Shown piece by piece: positions 22,603 to 36,297 of a stretch of DNA of 64,000 nucleotides (positions are counted from its first letter, which is position 1; the number at the start of each line of letters is the position of its first letter). The position numbers and the translations under genes were made by a program. Below the pieces are notes generated by a model. The model made no database searches. It had not been told where the DNA came from and saw only the letters and a program-made list of their open reading frames with translations. The DNA lies in contig CM055102.1 of NCBI GenBank assembly GCA_029204225.1, positions 17,008,223-17,072,222 of the forward strand. Direction: 5' to 3'. Source of the stretch: Diphasiastrum complanatum. Taxonomy: Eukaryota > Streptophyta > Lycopodiopsida > Lycopodiales > Lycopodiaceae.

Positions 22603-23932
22603 CTCAGATTCTCCCTTCACTATTTCTGGCCTCTTTGTAAGTTATGATTCTAGAGAGAATGATATGTCACGAGGCTTTCAAACAATCAATGACCTGCTTC
22701 TGAATGCGCCAATTTCCAGCTGATACTTGCTGTATCTAAGTGCAACACATCTGCAACTCTTGCGTGTCTCTGTTGCTTACTAGCATCTCATAAAAAAGGA
22801 TCTATAAGGTGCATCAATCCTTTGCTTGCTTGTGCTTTGAAATGTCTGCTGGTATTGGAAACCTTTTAAATTTTTCTGTGTCCATTTTTTTTACTAAAGT
22901 GGAATCTTTGGTTTTCTTTTACCTCTTTTAAGTATCAAATCAAATTTCAAAATCCTTCTACTAATCAAAAGTTCTCAATAAAATCCTACAAAACAAATTT
23001 AGAGCTTCTCAATCCAATGGTTATTTCCCTATCAAAATCCACATTTTTCGATATAACCATCTAAGTAGCTATTATTTTGGTAAACGCTCAAAATGTTGAA
23101 TGGGCATGTGAATGTCTAGTTGCAGAGTTTTTGTGGTTCACTTGACTAAAATTTTTTGTGAAGGAGAATGGAGTTTTGTTTCACCTAGAAAAAGCTTCAG
23201 TAACCTAGCAATGAAACAAGGCTCACAAAGAGAGCTCTCATGTAATGGAAAAAGGTCTTCTTAGTGAACTTTGCACCCAGTAAAATTGTTGATCAATCAT
23301 GGCTCAACCTCTAACCTAGCAATGGAACAACACCAAATCTTTTATGTATTGGAAAAATGTCTTTGTTGGTGACCTTTGCTCATGGTAAAATAGTCCTATA
23401 ATTATGGTGTGTCAGTGTGCAAATGTCACTAAGACCATTTTTTTTGGCTGAAATTTTTAACGAATCTCACTTATGCATCTACATGGGTTTCTCAAATTTC
23501 TTTATGACCCTGTTATGAGCACAATATTTTTGTGATTTTTTTTTATGGACCGTCAATTTCACAATATGCCAAAAAATAGGTGAGATCAATATCAAATTTC
23601 ATAATATGCCAAAAAGTGAAGGTGAGATCATTTTCAAAGTTGAGCGTCAATGTTATTGAGCAACTTTGTATTCAATGACTCCTGCAAACTCGTAAGTTCT
23701 TGAGAAGGGGCAAGATTTAATCATCTTCAAGAACGCCAACGAATCTTTTGAGCAAATGCTTTAGGATAACTTAAACGCCCAATTTTCCTATTTTGTAAAT
23801 CCACCTTTAGGGATATAATTCCATCCATTGTTCATAATGCCAAGTGTTCAATATTATTTTTTGTATTTGAAGGCACCTCTAGAAGCAAAATTTTCATGTA
23901 AATTTAGAATCAAATTTTATTTTTTGATAGTG
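22603..23932. other. AT-rich stretch, no gene seen
   Basis: Contains two imperfect local duplications: a ~130-bp one near 23210-23400 (cctagcaatg...gtaaaat) and a ~43-bp one near 23555-23635 (ataatatgccaaaaa). No domain or LTR recognised. Confidence 0.5.
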
Positions 23933-24040
23933 TGATGTGCCATGTGGCAACCTATCATTGCATGTCTGTGATGTGCCATGTGGCAACCTATCATTGCATG
24001 TCTTTGATGTGTCATGTGGCAACCTGTTGTTGGATGTCCA
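23933..24040. repeat. three tandem 36-bp repeats
   Basis: Units 23933-23968, 23969-24004 and 24005-24040, each beginning tgatgtgccatgtggcaacc. The first two are nearly identical; the third is diverged. Confidence 0.9.
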
Positions 24041-24284
24041 CATGTAGTTGAAAAGAAGGCAACAAATAAAATAAAAGGAAACTATATAAAATAAAATTTG
24101 AACGCAGTGTGAAAATTGTAAAATGCAAGACAACATAGTAAAAACAGGAGCTCCAAAAAAAACGTCAGGTATGGCATTTGTGAAAAATTGGCAAAAATCT
24201 AGTTTGGCAATTTTATGTTTTATGTTTATGAGTACATTTCACATGTGTGGAGCATGTTCCCACGTGTGTAAAATAGTTAGATAT

Positions 24285-24773
24285 TGTTGTGGGTATTTCC
24301 TGTATGATAATAAATTAGTGGGTCTCACCACTAAAACTGTTATTGGCCAAGCCTTACCAAGTGGGCCCCACCACAATAGAGTAGAGCAATAAGTGCGAGG
24401 CACTGGCGTCTTGCGTGTATAAGCCCAACCCAATGAGCACAAGTAATTAAATAGTTTAAGTTGTTTTCTAGTGATTTGGGCCTTAGGTGCAAATAAATTA
24501 AAATAAGTTAAAGGCCCAAAGTCTAAGTTACAAGGTGAGGTCAAAGTGGTAGGTGGGGTGTGTTTCTTTGTACACCATTAGAACTTTTGTGTTTCTTTGA
24601 AAGGCTAGGATAGCAATCCATGCCACTTCAAGTAGCCAATAGGATGAAGGGGGCAAGGACCTCCCCAAGAATAAAAAAGGGCACCATTTGTACTCATCTT
24701 AAATTTTCAATCTAAGGAGAAAACTCTCTTGGTTTCTCTCCCTACGTTGGGACCGAATAGTTTTGGGTAGGTG
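24285..24773 (+). repeat. truncated gypsy LTR of the GA-array family
   Basis: Starts TGTTGTGGGTATTTCC, as do the minus-strand LTRs ending at 39200 and 40175. It shares the core tgcgtgtataagcccaaccc near 24410-24435 and, at 24745-24773, the ctacgttggga...gggtagg block that lies beside the GA arrays in those copies. It lacks the long GA arrays, having only a short ctctctt/ctctccc stretch. It breaks off at 24773 against an unrelated coding-like stretch. Confidence 0.65.
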
Positions 24774-25270
24774 CTATTTGATCTTTGAAATTGGAGTAAA
24801 ACGGGAAGCAGGAGCTTCCACAGTCGGTTCAGGTTTAGGATCTGGTTCAAGATCAGGTTCAGGTTCAGGATCGGAAACTGGATTTATAGCATCTAAACCG
24901 GGTTCAACTATAGCAGAAGCTTCAAGATGAAATATTTCACTTAAATTATTAGGATTAGCAAGAACATTATCAAAGTAGGTTTCAGCTTTGTTATAAGTCC
25001 GGAAAGGTGAATTTTCTCTTTGAAAGGATTTTTGAAGGCTTTTGAAAAAATCTTCTCAAAGTTTTCGGTATCTTTCAAGTCAGGTAGCTTTGTCTGACAT
25101 ACACTAAAAATGATAGTGGATTTGTCAGTTTCATATCAATTTTAAACTGGCTATTCACAACAACGGTGCTAAAATTGGCATATGTGATATTCCAATAGAG
25201 AAATGATAGAATTGTGTAGTATTTAATGTCAAACCCCAAGAGGTTAGCACTTAAAAGTTGATAAATCGAT
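24774..25270 (-). pseudogene. decayed coding stretch with Pro-Glu-Asp repeats, unidentified
   Basis: On the minus strand three frames give one continuous protein-like reading. It starts near 25270 with LLGFDIKYYTILSFLYWNIT and NPLSFLVYVRQ, continues KLPDLKDTENFEKIFSKAF, shifts frame, then reads YFDNVLANPNNLSEIFHLEA and an acidic tail PVSDPEPEPDLEPDPKPEPT ending at a TAG (24776-24774). At least two frameshifts are needed. It fits no gag, pol or transposase domain I know. A short repeat near 25290-25350 (ttattctggtt...aaccagtattac) recurs near 47260-47320, beside another unidentified ORF, which hints that both belong to one element type. Confidence 0.4.
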
Positions 25271-25990
25271 ACAGTTCTGACTTATTTGAATGTGGTGAAG
25301 TCGAATGTTATTCTGGTTGTCAAACAGACATTTTATAAGTAACCAGTATTACTTTTGTTTTGTGTATGTTGATGATAATTTTCAGAACAACAATCTTCCT
25401 CTATCAAATCGAATAAAAAGCGTTCTACAAATGAAATGTTATCAGAGTAGCACAGATGTACTACACTCTGGCTAATTCAGTTGTCAGCAAGGATTCGAGA
25501 GATGTTCGATGCATTCGAGTATGAACAGACAAATAGTTAATTTTATTCTTGAACTTTTGGGTTCTAGACAATAGTCCTCAACAACTAAAGTCCATTCAAG
25601 GTTAAAGACTCTCGAATAGCCCACGAATATGTCAGAAACTTATATCTTCGTCACAAACAAGAATACAAATCTATGATACAATTCCTCAAACAGAGACTAC
25701 CACTTCAAATGTATACATATTGTTTTGTCAATGATTGTGGAAGAATGTACCAAAGAGATACGTTATTCGGGTGACGAATATAAAGTATTTGAGTAGACGA
25801 ATAAGATAGTTTAAAGATAGTTCTTTAGAACAACTTTGCGGAACCACAACAACGACTGTAATGAACTATTGCAACTGTCTGACCACAGAGTGATTTAAGT
25901 AATGCAGAAGAGATCGATAGTAGACTCAAGATCACTCACACTTAGCAGTGTAGAGAACAGAGATCAAAGAAAATAATCTTCGATACTCTA
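25271..25990. other. gene-less stretch
   Basis: No domain, LTR or RNA gene seen apart from the short block shared with 47260-47320. Confidence 0.5.
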
Positions 25991-26020
25991 TTCACTTCTT
26001 CAATCTCTCACAAGTACATG

Positions 26021-27226
<1,206 letters not shown>

Positions 27227-27229
27227 GAG

Positions 27230-29461
27230 TTATGCCCATCTGGCTTTACGACCTCGCAAATCATTCTGATTACGAAAATATTTTAAAGGTTGATGATCCG
27301 TATTAACCACAAATTTATTACCGTACAGGTAATGTCTCCATGATTTCAAAGCATGGATCACTACAAAAAGCTCTTTTTCTTGAGTGATGTACCTGACCTG
27401 TGCATTGGTTAGTTTCTTACTCTCAAAGGCAACGAGCTGACCCTCCTGTAAGAGAATAGCTCCAATAGCCGTATAACTCGCGTTAGTGTTAATGACGAAT
27501 GGCAAATCTGGATCCGCTATTCTCAAAACTGGAGCTAAGACAATTAGAAGCCCGAGTTTGCGAAAAATCTCATCTAATTTCTCATTCCATCTAATAGGAG
27601 GACTTGGCCTACCTTTGCGGCTTTTCACTCCTTTCAACATATTGTTGAGAGGTGCAACAATCTTCGAGTACTCCTCTGCAAATCTACGGAAGAACACAAT
27701 GAAACCTAAGAATGACTTAAGTTCACGTACCGTTCTAGGAATTGGCCATTCCACTACCGTCTTCACCTTTTCTTCGTCAATCTTGATCCCAAAGAAGGTA
27801 ATCTTATGACCTAAGTAAAGAGGTTCCTTCTTGAAGAATTCGCACTTTGATTCTTTTGCATAAAGCTTCTCTTGTCTTAAGATACGTAAGACAGTATGGA
27901 GATGCTTAGCATGCTCTTTGAATGTTCTGCTATAGATCAAACTATCGTCTAGAAACACTACTACAAACTTCCCCAAATATGGACGAAATAAATCGTTCAT
28001 CATTTGCTGGAAAGTTGCCGGAGCATTCGTCAAACCAAAGGACAATACAAGAAACTCGTAGTGGCCAAACCTGGTCCTAAAACCGGTTTTAGATACATCT
28101 TCCAGATGTATCCTAATCTGATGGTATCCCATAGGTAGTTCAATTTTCGTGAAGTATTTAGCTCCATTCAATAGATCTATGAGATCATCCATCCTGGGCA
28201 ACGGATATTTATTTTTAACTATAAGCTTGTTCAGACCCTTGTAATCTACACATAGCCAGAAACTCCCATCTTTCTTACTCTTAAGAAGGACAGGTGTTCC
28301 CCATGGAGATTTACTTGGTCTTATGTGTTTGATCCTGAGATACTCCTCGATCTGCATAGCCACTTCCTCCTCTTCCTTCTGACTAAACCGATATGGTTGT
28401 CTGAAGATAGGACAACTATCAGACAAAAGATCTATCTTATGATCTACCGACCGAGCGGGTGGTAGTCCATAAGGTAGCTGCTTCAGAAAAATTTCACTAA
28501 ACTCTTGCTTTAAGTCTTGCAAAAGCTGTTGTTCATGATGCAAATTTTCGGTGTTAAAACATGAAAACACATTCACATCCCCAACATCACAATGCATACG
28601 AGATTTCAAAAGCAAGTGAAAGAGTTCATACTCAAAATCATGAAGTTTCTCAATTAATTTAGCCGAGGAAATCATCGGCGATGGAAGTACATCGGTCTCT
28701 CCAGAAATAGAGACAATTTGATCAAACTTATCTTTAAATACCATAGAATGATTTTTAAAATCTATCTCTAAAGAGCCTGATTTGCCAAAAAACCATTCAT
28801 AGCCCAAAATTACATCAGTCCGGTCTAGATTCATGACATGGAAATCTAATGACTCAACATAGTCCGGCATTCGAAGCTCTAAGTTTGAGACTTTGACATC
28901 CCAAATCTCAGTGTCCGACCCTAAGGTAAGACGGACCACGTAACGGTGATCACTGGCCATGGTGGGCACTCGGAGCTTTTGCACAAGTCGAGCATTCAAG
29001 AAATTGTGAGTACTACCTAAATCAAATAGCACATTCACGTCTTTCCCTAAAATATTGCCTCTCACACGAAACAATTCATTAGGCTTGAAAGAGAGTGCAA
29101 TGAATTTAAAAGTACAGTCACAATTTTTCAACAAATTGACTTCCAATTTACTTGCCGGTAAATCCACAGTCATGAAACTTGATGGCTTTGCTTTCCGTTC
29201 GGGGCACTGTTTAGCACGGTGCCCAGGTTTATTGCAGAGGAAACACAGATTCTGTTTAAGCGCCGCCAACCGCGCTTTGTCTTTCACCGCTAATTTTTGT
29301 TTATTCTTCTTCTTCTTTGATTGTTGGTATGCTTCTGCTTCCAGCTCATCAAAAAACTGCTTCTTATGCTTGTTAGTTTTTCCTTGCTTGGGTTTCGGGG
29401 CCGTTTGGCTGTGCACGCTTTTCCGTGATGCAACAACTGTACTATCATAGGCTTTTGCCAC
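27230..29461 (-). pseudogene. gypsy polyprotein: zinc knuckle, protease, RT, RNase H
   Basis: A 743-codon open frame. Order: lysine-rich gag tail (QSKKKKNKQKLAVKDKARLA); zinc knuckle CFLCNKPGHRAKQC; protease with FDLGSTHNFLN in place of the usual D-S/T-G, followed by VILGYEWF; RT with SKSPWGTPVLLKSKKDGSFW, YPLPRMDDLIDLLNGAKYF, FGLTNAPATFQQMMND and FLDD (27954-27965), the catalytic pair intact; RNase H with VINTNASYTAIGAILLQEGQ (first Asp now Asn) and VNTDHQPLKYF. It ends at a TAA (27232-27230) that is an in-frame stop, since the tether continues in the same frame at 27226. The RT-RNase H order and integrase style resemble plant chromoviruses. Confidence 0.9.
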
Positions 29462-29575
29462 ACGGATAGCATCCTCTAGTGAGTTAAGGATATTTCATTT
29501 GCATTCATTTTGATAGTCAGCTGGCAGTCTGGCAATATTTGCCACTGTGCTAACTTACGATCAAATGGCGGCACC

Positions 29576-30151
29576 TTAGCCAAAGAGCAAGAACTCTTGG
29601 ACATAACTATCCAGTTCTTGGCTGCCCATTTTGCAATTGATAAACCGAATATACAGCTCGGAATTGTCTATCGTGACAAAAGCATTCCGAAATTCCGTCA
29701 GGAATCCAGTCCAAGTCACCGATTTTGTGGAAAGTTCCCTCCACCAAGAAGAGGCTTTGCCTTTCAAAAACAATAGAACCGATGATATTCGTTTATCTTC
29801 TGGGACGTTGTGCAAGCTGAAGTAGCTTGTCCAATGGTTTATCCAGTCTTCAACAACTTTCGGACGTTTAAACTTTTTATCGTCGGAAAATATTTCCGGT
29901 TGGTAGCCCAAGTTGTTAGAGTTAATTGTTTGTAGTTGATTAAATAGATTTTGCATTTGTTTATCCCGTTGTTTATTGCTCTGATGAAGTACTAAAACTA
30001 CCTTGCCTAAGGTTTGCAACAGTTTTTCTGAGTCTAGGGTGTCATCACTACCGGGTGAGGCCAGTTGAATCTCCGTATTTCCCCCATCACTTCCTAGTGA
30101 TGCTGGGTGAATCTCGGTAGCACCCCCCTCCAAAATTTCATCAGTATCCAT
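29576..30151 (-). pseudogene. gypsy gag, N-terminal and capsid part
   Basis: A 191-codon frame from an ATG (MDTDEILEGGATEIHPASLG). An acidic head is followed by a helical QRDKQMQNLFNQLQTI segment and a retrotransposon gag domain: FSDDKKFKRPKVVEDWINHW, SVLLFLKGKASSWWRELS, FRNAFVTIDNSE and QELDSYVQEFLLF. The frame is lost at 29576; the next gag piece, including the zinc knuckle, is in the 29461-27230 frame. Between them the expected gag end is read in other frames. Gag would form the particle that packages the element RNA. Confidence 0.8.
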
Positions 30152-30159
30152 TTGCTTGC

Positions 30160-30569
30160 CAACTGAAAATTAAAAAATAATTTCGTTCAGTTAAAGCATT
30201 CATTATGGGTATAATAGTTATTGAACCAAACAATGTCTACAAAAAAACCAATTTACAGACCATACATGCTTTTATTTATCCATTATACCAATGAATCTCC
30301 AAATGGATCGTTTACGCAATAAAATTAGAATTAACCGTCAATGTGATGTAAATATGTTATAAACTTGTTAACTCAGATGATACTTCAAAAAATAATTATT
30401 AGTTCTTAAAAACTAAAAAACCCACTACGAGCAAGAAGAACCACATGCTTTCAAAAATACTCAAAAAATTAACACTAGCCTAAACCACCCCCATCCCAAC
30501 CTCACCTACCACCTTGCATGGCCCACTTAAGTTTCAACAACTAAACGTAAGTGTTATGACACCTACCCC
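30160..30569. other. stretch between integrase copy and gag, no gene
   Basis: AT-rich, with a C-rich run near 30566-30578. No LTR or primer site seen, so it does not look like a normal 5' end for the gag that follows. Confidence 0.5.
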
Positions 30570-31541
30570 CCCCCCCTTTCATAATGTCTGTCCCTATCCT
30601 AGGCACTTTGGACATTTTCACGTGCAATCCATAGCATTTCTTGCATATCGTGTAGGAACTCCGCTACTTTCTGAGACTTGATTGTCCGAGTCTCAACCGC
30701 GATGGGTGACCTAGGCTCAAAGCTGTACACAAGCATGAACGAGCTATCACCGGTAGCCAAATGCTTACTACAATTATAGGCAAACTCGATCAATGGAAGA
30801 TACTTTTCCCAATCAGATTGCCGTTTGGAAACATATGCCCGAAGCATTTGTTCCATCGTCTGATCTGTTCTTTCCGTTTGTCCATCCGTCGTAGGATGAT
30901 CAGAAGAACCCAAGCTCAATGTCGTCTCTAGTTTAGCGAATATGGCTGACCAAAAGTGACCGGTGGACTTCGGATCACGATCGCTCACAATATCACTTGG
31001 TAATTTGTAAAGCCTAAATAGACGCTCTACAAATATCTGAGCTAAATCAGAAGCCTTCATGGTGGTCTTTATCAGAATAAACGTAGCCAATTTGGTAAGA
31101 CGGTCGACCACAACCCAAATTGCATCATGCTGTTTATTCGTTTGTGGTAACCCAACCACGAAATCCATGGAAATTCTATCCCATCTCTTATCAGGGATAT
31201 CTAGAGGATGCAACAAACCACCAGCCTTATGGCGTAGCTTTATTCAACTGGCATTGGTCACACTTGACCACATAAGATTCTACAAAGGGCTTGAGTTTTG
31301 GCCAATAAAAATCCCTTCGTACCAAAACCAATGTACGATGTATGCCGAGATGTCCTGCGCATGGCGAGTCATGACATTCATAAAGAATTTCATTCTTAAC
31401 AACATCCACATCAGGCACACAAACCTTCCCTTTTCTGAACAATAGTCCAATACGGATAGAGAAGTCACCAGTACCCTTTATATCCTTCCCCCCAGACTGA
31501 TCACCATGAACATCAGTCCTGCTTGATGAAACTGGTAGCAA
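30570..31541 (-). pseudogene. second integrase copy of the gypsy element
   Basis: Two overlapping frames (31541-31227 and 31216-30599) repeat the integrase of 26127-27060: VVKNEILYECHDSPCAGHLG, YVVKCDQCQLNKA (intact CxxC, unlike the other copy), ISMDFVVGLPQ, DIVSDRDPKSTGHFW, GQTERTDQTMEQ. It runs past the point where the other copy meets the CT array, reading ARENVQSA and, after a stop, DRDRHYER. From about 31140 down to 30620 the two copies differ at only a few bases; above 31140 they differ much more often. A frameshift near 31220 separates zinc region and core. Confidence 0.85.
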
Positions 31542-31674
31542 AATACACCAAAGAAGGATTTTTTCCAGCCGTTTTTATCTCTCCAAGCTTTTACCTCCCG
31601 TGAAGGACTTTCTCACTTTGTTGCGGAGCCTGTGACAAGCTGTATCCACTGATCAGGCACGCAGGACTATTGCC

Positions 31675-31686
31675 GCTCTGATACCA
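31675..31686 (-). promoter_or_regulatory. Met-tRNA primer-binding site
   Basis: Minus strand TGGTATCAGAGC, followed by GGCAATAG, directly after the LTR end ...TTCTTGACA. The match to the 3' end of plant initiator-Met tRNA is exact over 12 bases. Confidence 0.85.
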
Positions 31687-31945
31687 TGTCAAGAATAAGA
31701 TATGCAACATCAAGCATTCACCATAAGCAATCACCAAAGAAGCCAGAAGAAGAACACGCACTATCGATCTATCACACTAACACACTGAATGTAAAAATGT
31801 ACATATAAACCCTAAACCCTAATAGAGAGGGAGACCTAGGAGTAGACTACTAGACTAGCCAACGACTAGTTACAGCTAGTAACAAAGTACATCATAAACA
31901 GTACCTAAGAAGTGTAACAATGAAGTTTATCAATGATTTCTAACA
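31687..31945 (-). repeat. 5' LTR of the gypsy element (259 bp)
   Basis: Minus strand TGTTAGAAATCATTG...TTATTCTTGACA, with imperfect inverted ends, next to an exact primer site. No second copy was found in the window. Confidence 0.75.
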
Positions 31946-32640
31946 TTGGTTTCCTTTGGAATCTGTGTTGAAGTATAGCATTTTGGACCTTGCTTGAGCC
32001 TATTAATGATTTCCAAGAGGGATTGATTGATTAGTTATTGATTGAATGCAAAAGTAGATGTGAAAATCAAGATCTAGATTAGCAATTCTACACATATCAA
32101 TCAAGAGCAACCATAAATCATTGATCTACTTGAATATTCGACCCCAAATGTGTGGTACATAACCTTTAGTACGATTTGTGGACTCTAAATAAAGTGAAAA
32201 ACACTTAGATTACATTAGATCACAAGAAAAAATTAAGTACATAGTGTAGAGAGTCGAGATTGCCAATGATCTCTCAAAAATTCTAAGGCATTACTATGGA
32301 GAGATGATTGTACATACAAAAGCTCTTTCCCACCTCGTGTTAAGTGAAAATCCAGCGTGTAAAAGGAAGATGGGTTGAGCATTTTTGTCCTAATTTTCCA
32401 TTCTAGCCTAACCCTTGAGTTTTGCCATGTTGGTGGCTCTCCATGATTTTAGGGATATGGTCTTATAATGTAGGATCATCACCAAACAAACATGACCAAC
32501 CGTATAAACATGATCTAACCTATTCTAAAGTAGATTCACACATGGCAACATAGCCTCACACATGTGGGACCCATCAATATACATATCTACATGGTTCAAT
32601 TAAGCTAGATTTGCCAAATTTGACAATTTTTCACAATTTG
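31946..32640. other. gene-less stretch
   Basis: AT-rich, with no coding domain. Several acacatgtgg/cacacatgtg words occur near 32525-32580, like the palindromes in copia LTRs. Confidence 0.4.
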
Positions 32641-33110
32641 AGCATAAATGGTATTGTAGGGGCTGGAATACAAGGCCTAGGGGACATCTAAATGGAGCCC
32701 AAGATAACTTAGGAAAGGGAAACCTTGCGGGAAAAAGCCTTTGTAAATAATTATTTTGTAATAATTTTTGTCAAACTAATGGCCCAAGCATGGCATCCTG
32801 TGTATATAAGCCCATCTTGAGGAGCCCATCATATATAAAAGTCAAAGTCAAGTTTTCAAAAAGGAACTTGCATTGTATTGTGAGACTTGAAATGTCTTGT
32901 CCCATAAGCAAATGTGGAAAGGGAACTCCACAAGCTTCTATAAAAGGAATCTCATTGTATGTAACTTTTCATCCTTAATACAAGAGAGAACAAGGTTCTG
33001 TGAAAATTCACACATGTGGGATTGCCCTAATGTGTGAGAATGATCTCCTAAGAAAAGCTTATGCACTTTAGATCAACACTAGATTGGAATCCAAGATCAA
33101 TGTCAAAATC
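32641..33110 (+). repeat. LTR-like promoter region
   Basis: Two TATA-like sites (gtatataag near 32811, ctataaaagg near 32940), the latter followed by a cattgtatgtaac...taatacaag block, as in plant LTRs. The phrase tgtgtatataagcccatc resembles the core shared by the GA-array LTRs. Ends are not clear and no element body is attached. Confidence 0.4.
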
Positions 33111-33296
33111 TAAGGCAAAGAGGCAAAGATAGATGCATAGATGTAGTGTTGTCAATGTAGCATAGACTGAACGTTGGGAGCGTCAACCCCGCCTCAACCT
33201 ACATAGCACAAAGAGGAGGGAGAGAGAGAAAGAAAGCCCAAATAGCGAGAGGTTTGGGAGGCCCGAGGACTTTCCCCAAACTATTCAGTCGCTACT

Positions 33297-33448
<152 letters not shown>

Positions 33449-33517
33449 CTAGGTTGAGAAAGGCTTTGGAGGCTCGAGCGCCTACCCAAAGCTATTCTAT
33501 CTCAACGTAGGGAGACA

Positions 33518-33650
<133 letters not shown>

Positions 33651-33665
33651 TAAATTTATTATGAC

Positions 33666-34408
33666 TGTTGGAGGGTTTGTGGATCCCAAGGCAACCCTAA
33701 CCCGAGTTAATAAGTGAGAGGGATTTAGCACCCTGCGTGTGTAAGTCCAACCCGATGATCACATAGTTATTTGATTAGAAAGTCAATAAAAGGACTTTAG
33801 GCCTTTTTGTGGGACTTTTAATGTCGCAGGGCCTAAATGTCAAGTTAGTGAATAAAGTTGGGTTTCCCTCCAATTTGGATGGTTCCCACTGTTTTTTAAA
33901 TTTGAATAATTAGGGAGGCAGAAATGGACCAATATGATTCAGAGGCCAAGGTCCTCCTCTCTACTATAAAAAGGGACCAACTCGAGTTCCTAGACATGTT
34001 TCATTTCGTCATTTCAATAAAGCAGATTGGTTCTCTTGTGAAATGGATTGATGAATGTCCTTGCTCTCTATCACATGTCTTCCATCTCTCATGCTTTATT
34101 TGTGTTTTACTAATTGTTGGGTTTGATTGTTATTGGGATTGCATGCTATTATACTTCCTATGAGGGAGAAAGGGAGAGAGAGAAAGAGTAAGCTATCTTG
34201 TTGTGTATCTAGTGTTAGTGGATATAGTGTTAATGCTTAGGGTTAATGTATGTTAGAGTTAGATGCGAATCTTCCATTCATGCTGAAATCTGAACTATAC
34301 TATCACTCTCATGGGAACGAATCTATGCGTGACAACTAACTTCATCTCTTTGATGCTAGATTGATTAGATCTTGGGTTGAAGTTAGGCAAAGAAAGAAAT
34401 CCACTAAA
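33666..34408 (+). repeat. 5' LTR of the gag-only gypsy element
   Basis: Starts TGTTGGAGGGTTTGTGG. It contains the core ctgcgtgtgtaagtccaacc (33735-33755) and a ctactataaaaagg TATA region near 33961. The 79-codon frame inside it (33924-34163) is not considered a gene. It matches 38011-38735 closely. The 3' end is placed near ccactaaa. Confidence 0.85.
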
Positions 34409-34412
34409 ATTT

Positions 34413-34430
34413 TGGCGCCGTTTCCGGGGA
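34413..34430 (+). promoter_or_regulatory. Asp-tRNA primer-binding site
   Basis: TGGCGCCGTTTCCGGGGA, one mismatch (T at position 11) from the perfect Asp-tRNA complement that appears at 38740-38757. Confidence 0.85.
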
Positions 34431-34743
34431 GCTACGCCAATTTTTCAATTTGCAGCATGTTTGTTGGATGGTTAGCTTGCATTAGGGATCTTGTCGTTGC
34501 ATGAATAGTGTTAGATATGCATTTAGGATTAGTTTGGGAGTGATTTTGCTTGATTTGAGTGAATTTGCTTGTTTGAAGTCTAATCTGATTGTGGAACAAG
34601 AAAAGCTATTCAGATCACCAATCAGAAAAAAACAACAAAAATTGGTCAAATCTGTCAGATTTTGGTCAAAAGGAGACAAAAATCGTCATCAGAGTTGATA
34701 ACTTTCTATCCTCTTTCAGAAGACCATCGCCGAGTTGCAGACG

Positions 34744-35385
34744 ATTTTGTTGAGGGGTGTAGGAACAATTGTATTGTAACTTAATGCCATTGATCTCACA
34801 AAAGTCTTTCATTTTATTGGAGGTGTACTCTCCTCCATTATCACATCTTAGTGCTTTGATAGAAGTACTAAGTTGTTTCTCTACTAGAGATTTGAACTTA
34901 ATGAAAGCTTCATAAACAAGACTTTTCTTTGATAGTAACTCAATCCATCTAAATCTAGTACAATCATCTATAGAAGTTACATACATCAAGGCACCTCCAT
35001 CACTTGCATGTGAAAAACTATGTACATCAGAATGTATGAGATCTAAGGGAGAGAGAGATTTTGATGAAGATCTCTTGTAAGAAGACTTGTGTGACTTTGC
35101 AAGGCCACATGCCTCACACATTTTTTCACACTTCTTGAAAGCTCTTGGTAGGCCGAGAGCTAGTTCCTTGCTTGCCATTGACTCCATAGATTGAAGATTA
35201 GGATGGCCGAATCTCTTATACCAAAGCTCCACTTGAGTTAGCTCCTCCCTAGCCAAGTTCACACTTTCACTTGCAACATTAGCATCCAACTTGAAAAGTC
35301 TACCTTGCTTAATGCCACTAGCTATGCACTTATCATTTTTCAAGATGGAACAAACTCCATTCTTGAAATGTACATCTAGTCCATT
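34744..35385 (-). pseudogene. copia integrase fragment captured in the gypsy leader, reversed
   Basis: 642 bp match 43779-44415 of the copia element at 40724-47002, on the minus strand while the surrounding element is on plus. It encodes the integrase zinc region and core start: WYKRFGHPNLQSMESMASKE, CEKMCEACGLAKSHK, DLIHSDVHSF, SIDDCTRFRWIEL, ALRCDNGGEYTSN. The reading is open through the spot where the copia copy has lost 5 bp (near 43941), so the fragment keeps the earlier frame. Both ends break off inside codons with no LTR or target duplication. The open frame extends past the match on both sides by chance. Confidence 0.85.
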
Positions 35386-36297
35386 CTCCTTCGGTTTTGA
35401 TTACAGAACCTTTAGTTTGAAGGGCGAACAATTCTTCCCAGCAAATTTCCAAAAACATCAGAATAACCATAAAAAAACACCAAAACCCTAAAAATACAGA
35501 AAAAAAACTTTCGTCCGATTCACTGTGCATAGGTGTGATTCAGATCTATCTATTGCCAAGCCGACAAAAAATAATATTAGAAATAGAAGGTTTTCTCAGA
35601 GGATCAACTGTCATATTGTCATATTTTTGTCCAAAAGTCTCTTTTTTGCAAAAATACCATAATTACTCTTGATTCTTCACCAAAACCTTCGTCGAGATTC
35701 CAGATCATTCTATTTGTAGTAAGACGCTATTTTTGAGTCTGACGAACAACCCTCTAATTTAAATAATAGAAAATCTTGATTTTTACCCTCGTCAAACTAC
35801 ATAAACTGTGTTTTTGTGTGTCAAAAACCTTCGCTGGGTTTATCCTAGTTTTATCCGTGTCAAATTTCTAGTTTGAGAGTTCGGCGAAGGTTATTTCCAT
35901 AAAAATGATTAAAAAGTCCTGATCAGAGAGTTTTTTTTTTCAAAAATAGCACTGTTGAACCTTCGCCAAGTCTATCTTCACTGAGTTTTTTTTTCAAAAA
36001 TAGCATTGTTGAACCTTCGCCTAGTCAATCTTTGCCTAGGAGACCTTCGTCAGTTCTATTTTTAGGTTCTGATTTTCCAAATCAAGTCTCTGTCAAAGTG
36101 TCAAATCTGATACAGTCTGATTTTGATTATGAGAAATTTTTCATTTCTGAGAAGTATCGCTTGATTGAATTTTGAATTTTTTTTTTACGATATAGAAATT
36201 TGATTCTTTCCAAGTGGAATAGATCTAGCAGATCTGATCTGAGATAGTTTTGAATAAAAATCTAGATCCAATCTCATTGTCTGCTTGATTTGAATCT
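35386..36297. other. leader of the gag-only element
   Basis: Non-coding. It contains two copies of a ~55-bp unit (tttttttcaaaaatagca...ttgaaccttcgcc) near 35928-36040 and further ccttcg/cgaagg words, often in inverted pairs. Confidence 0.6.
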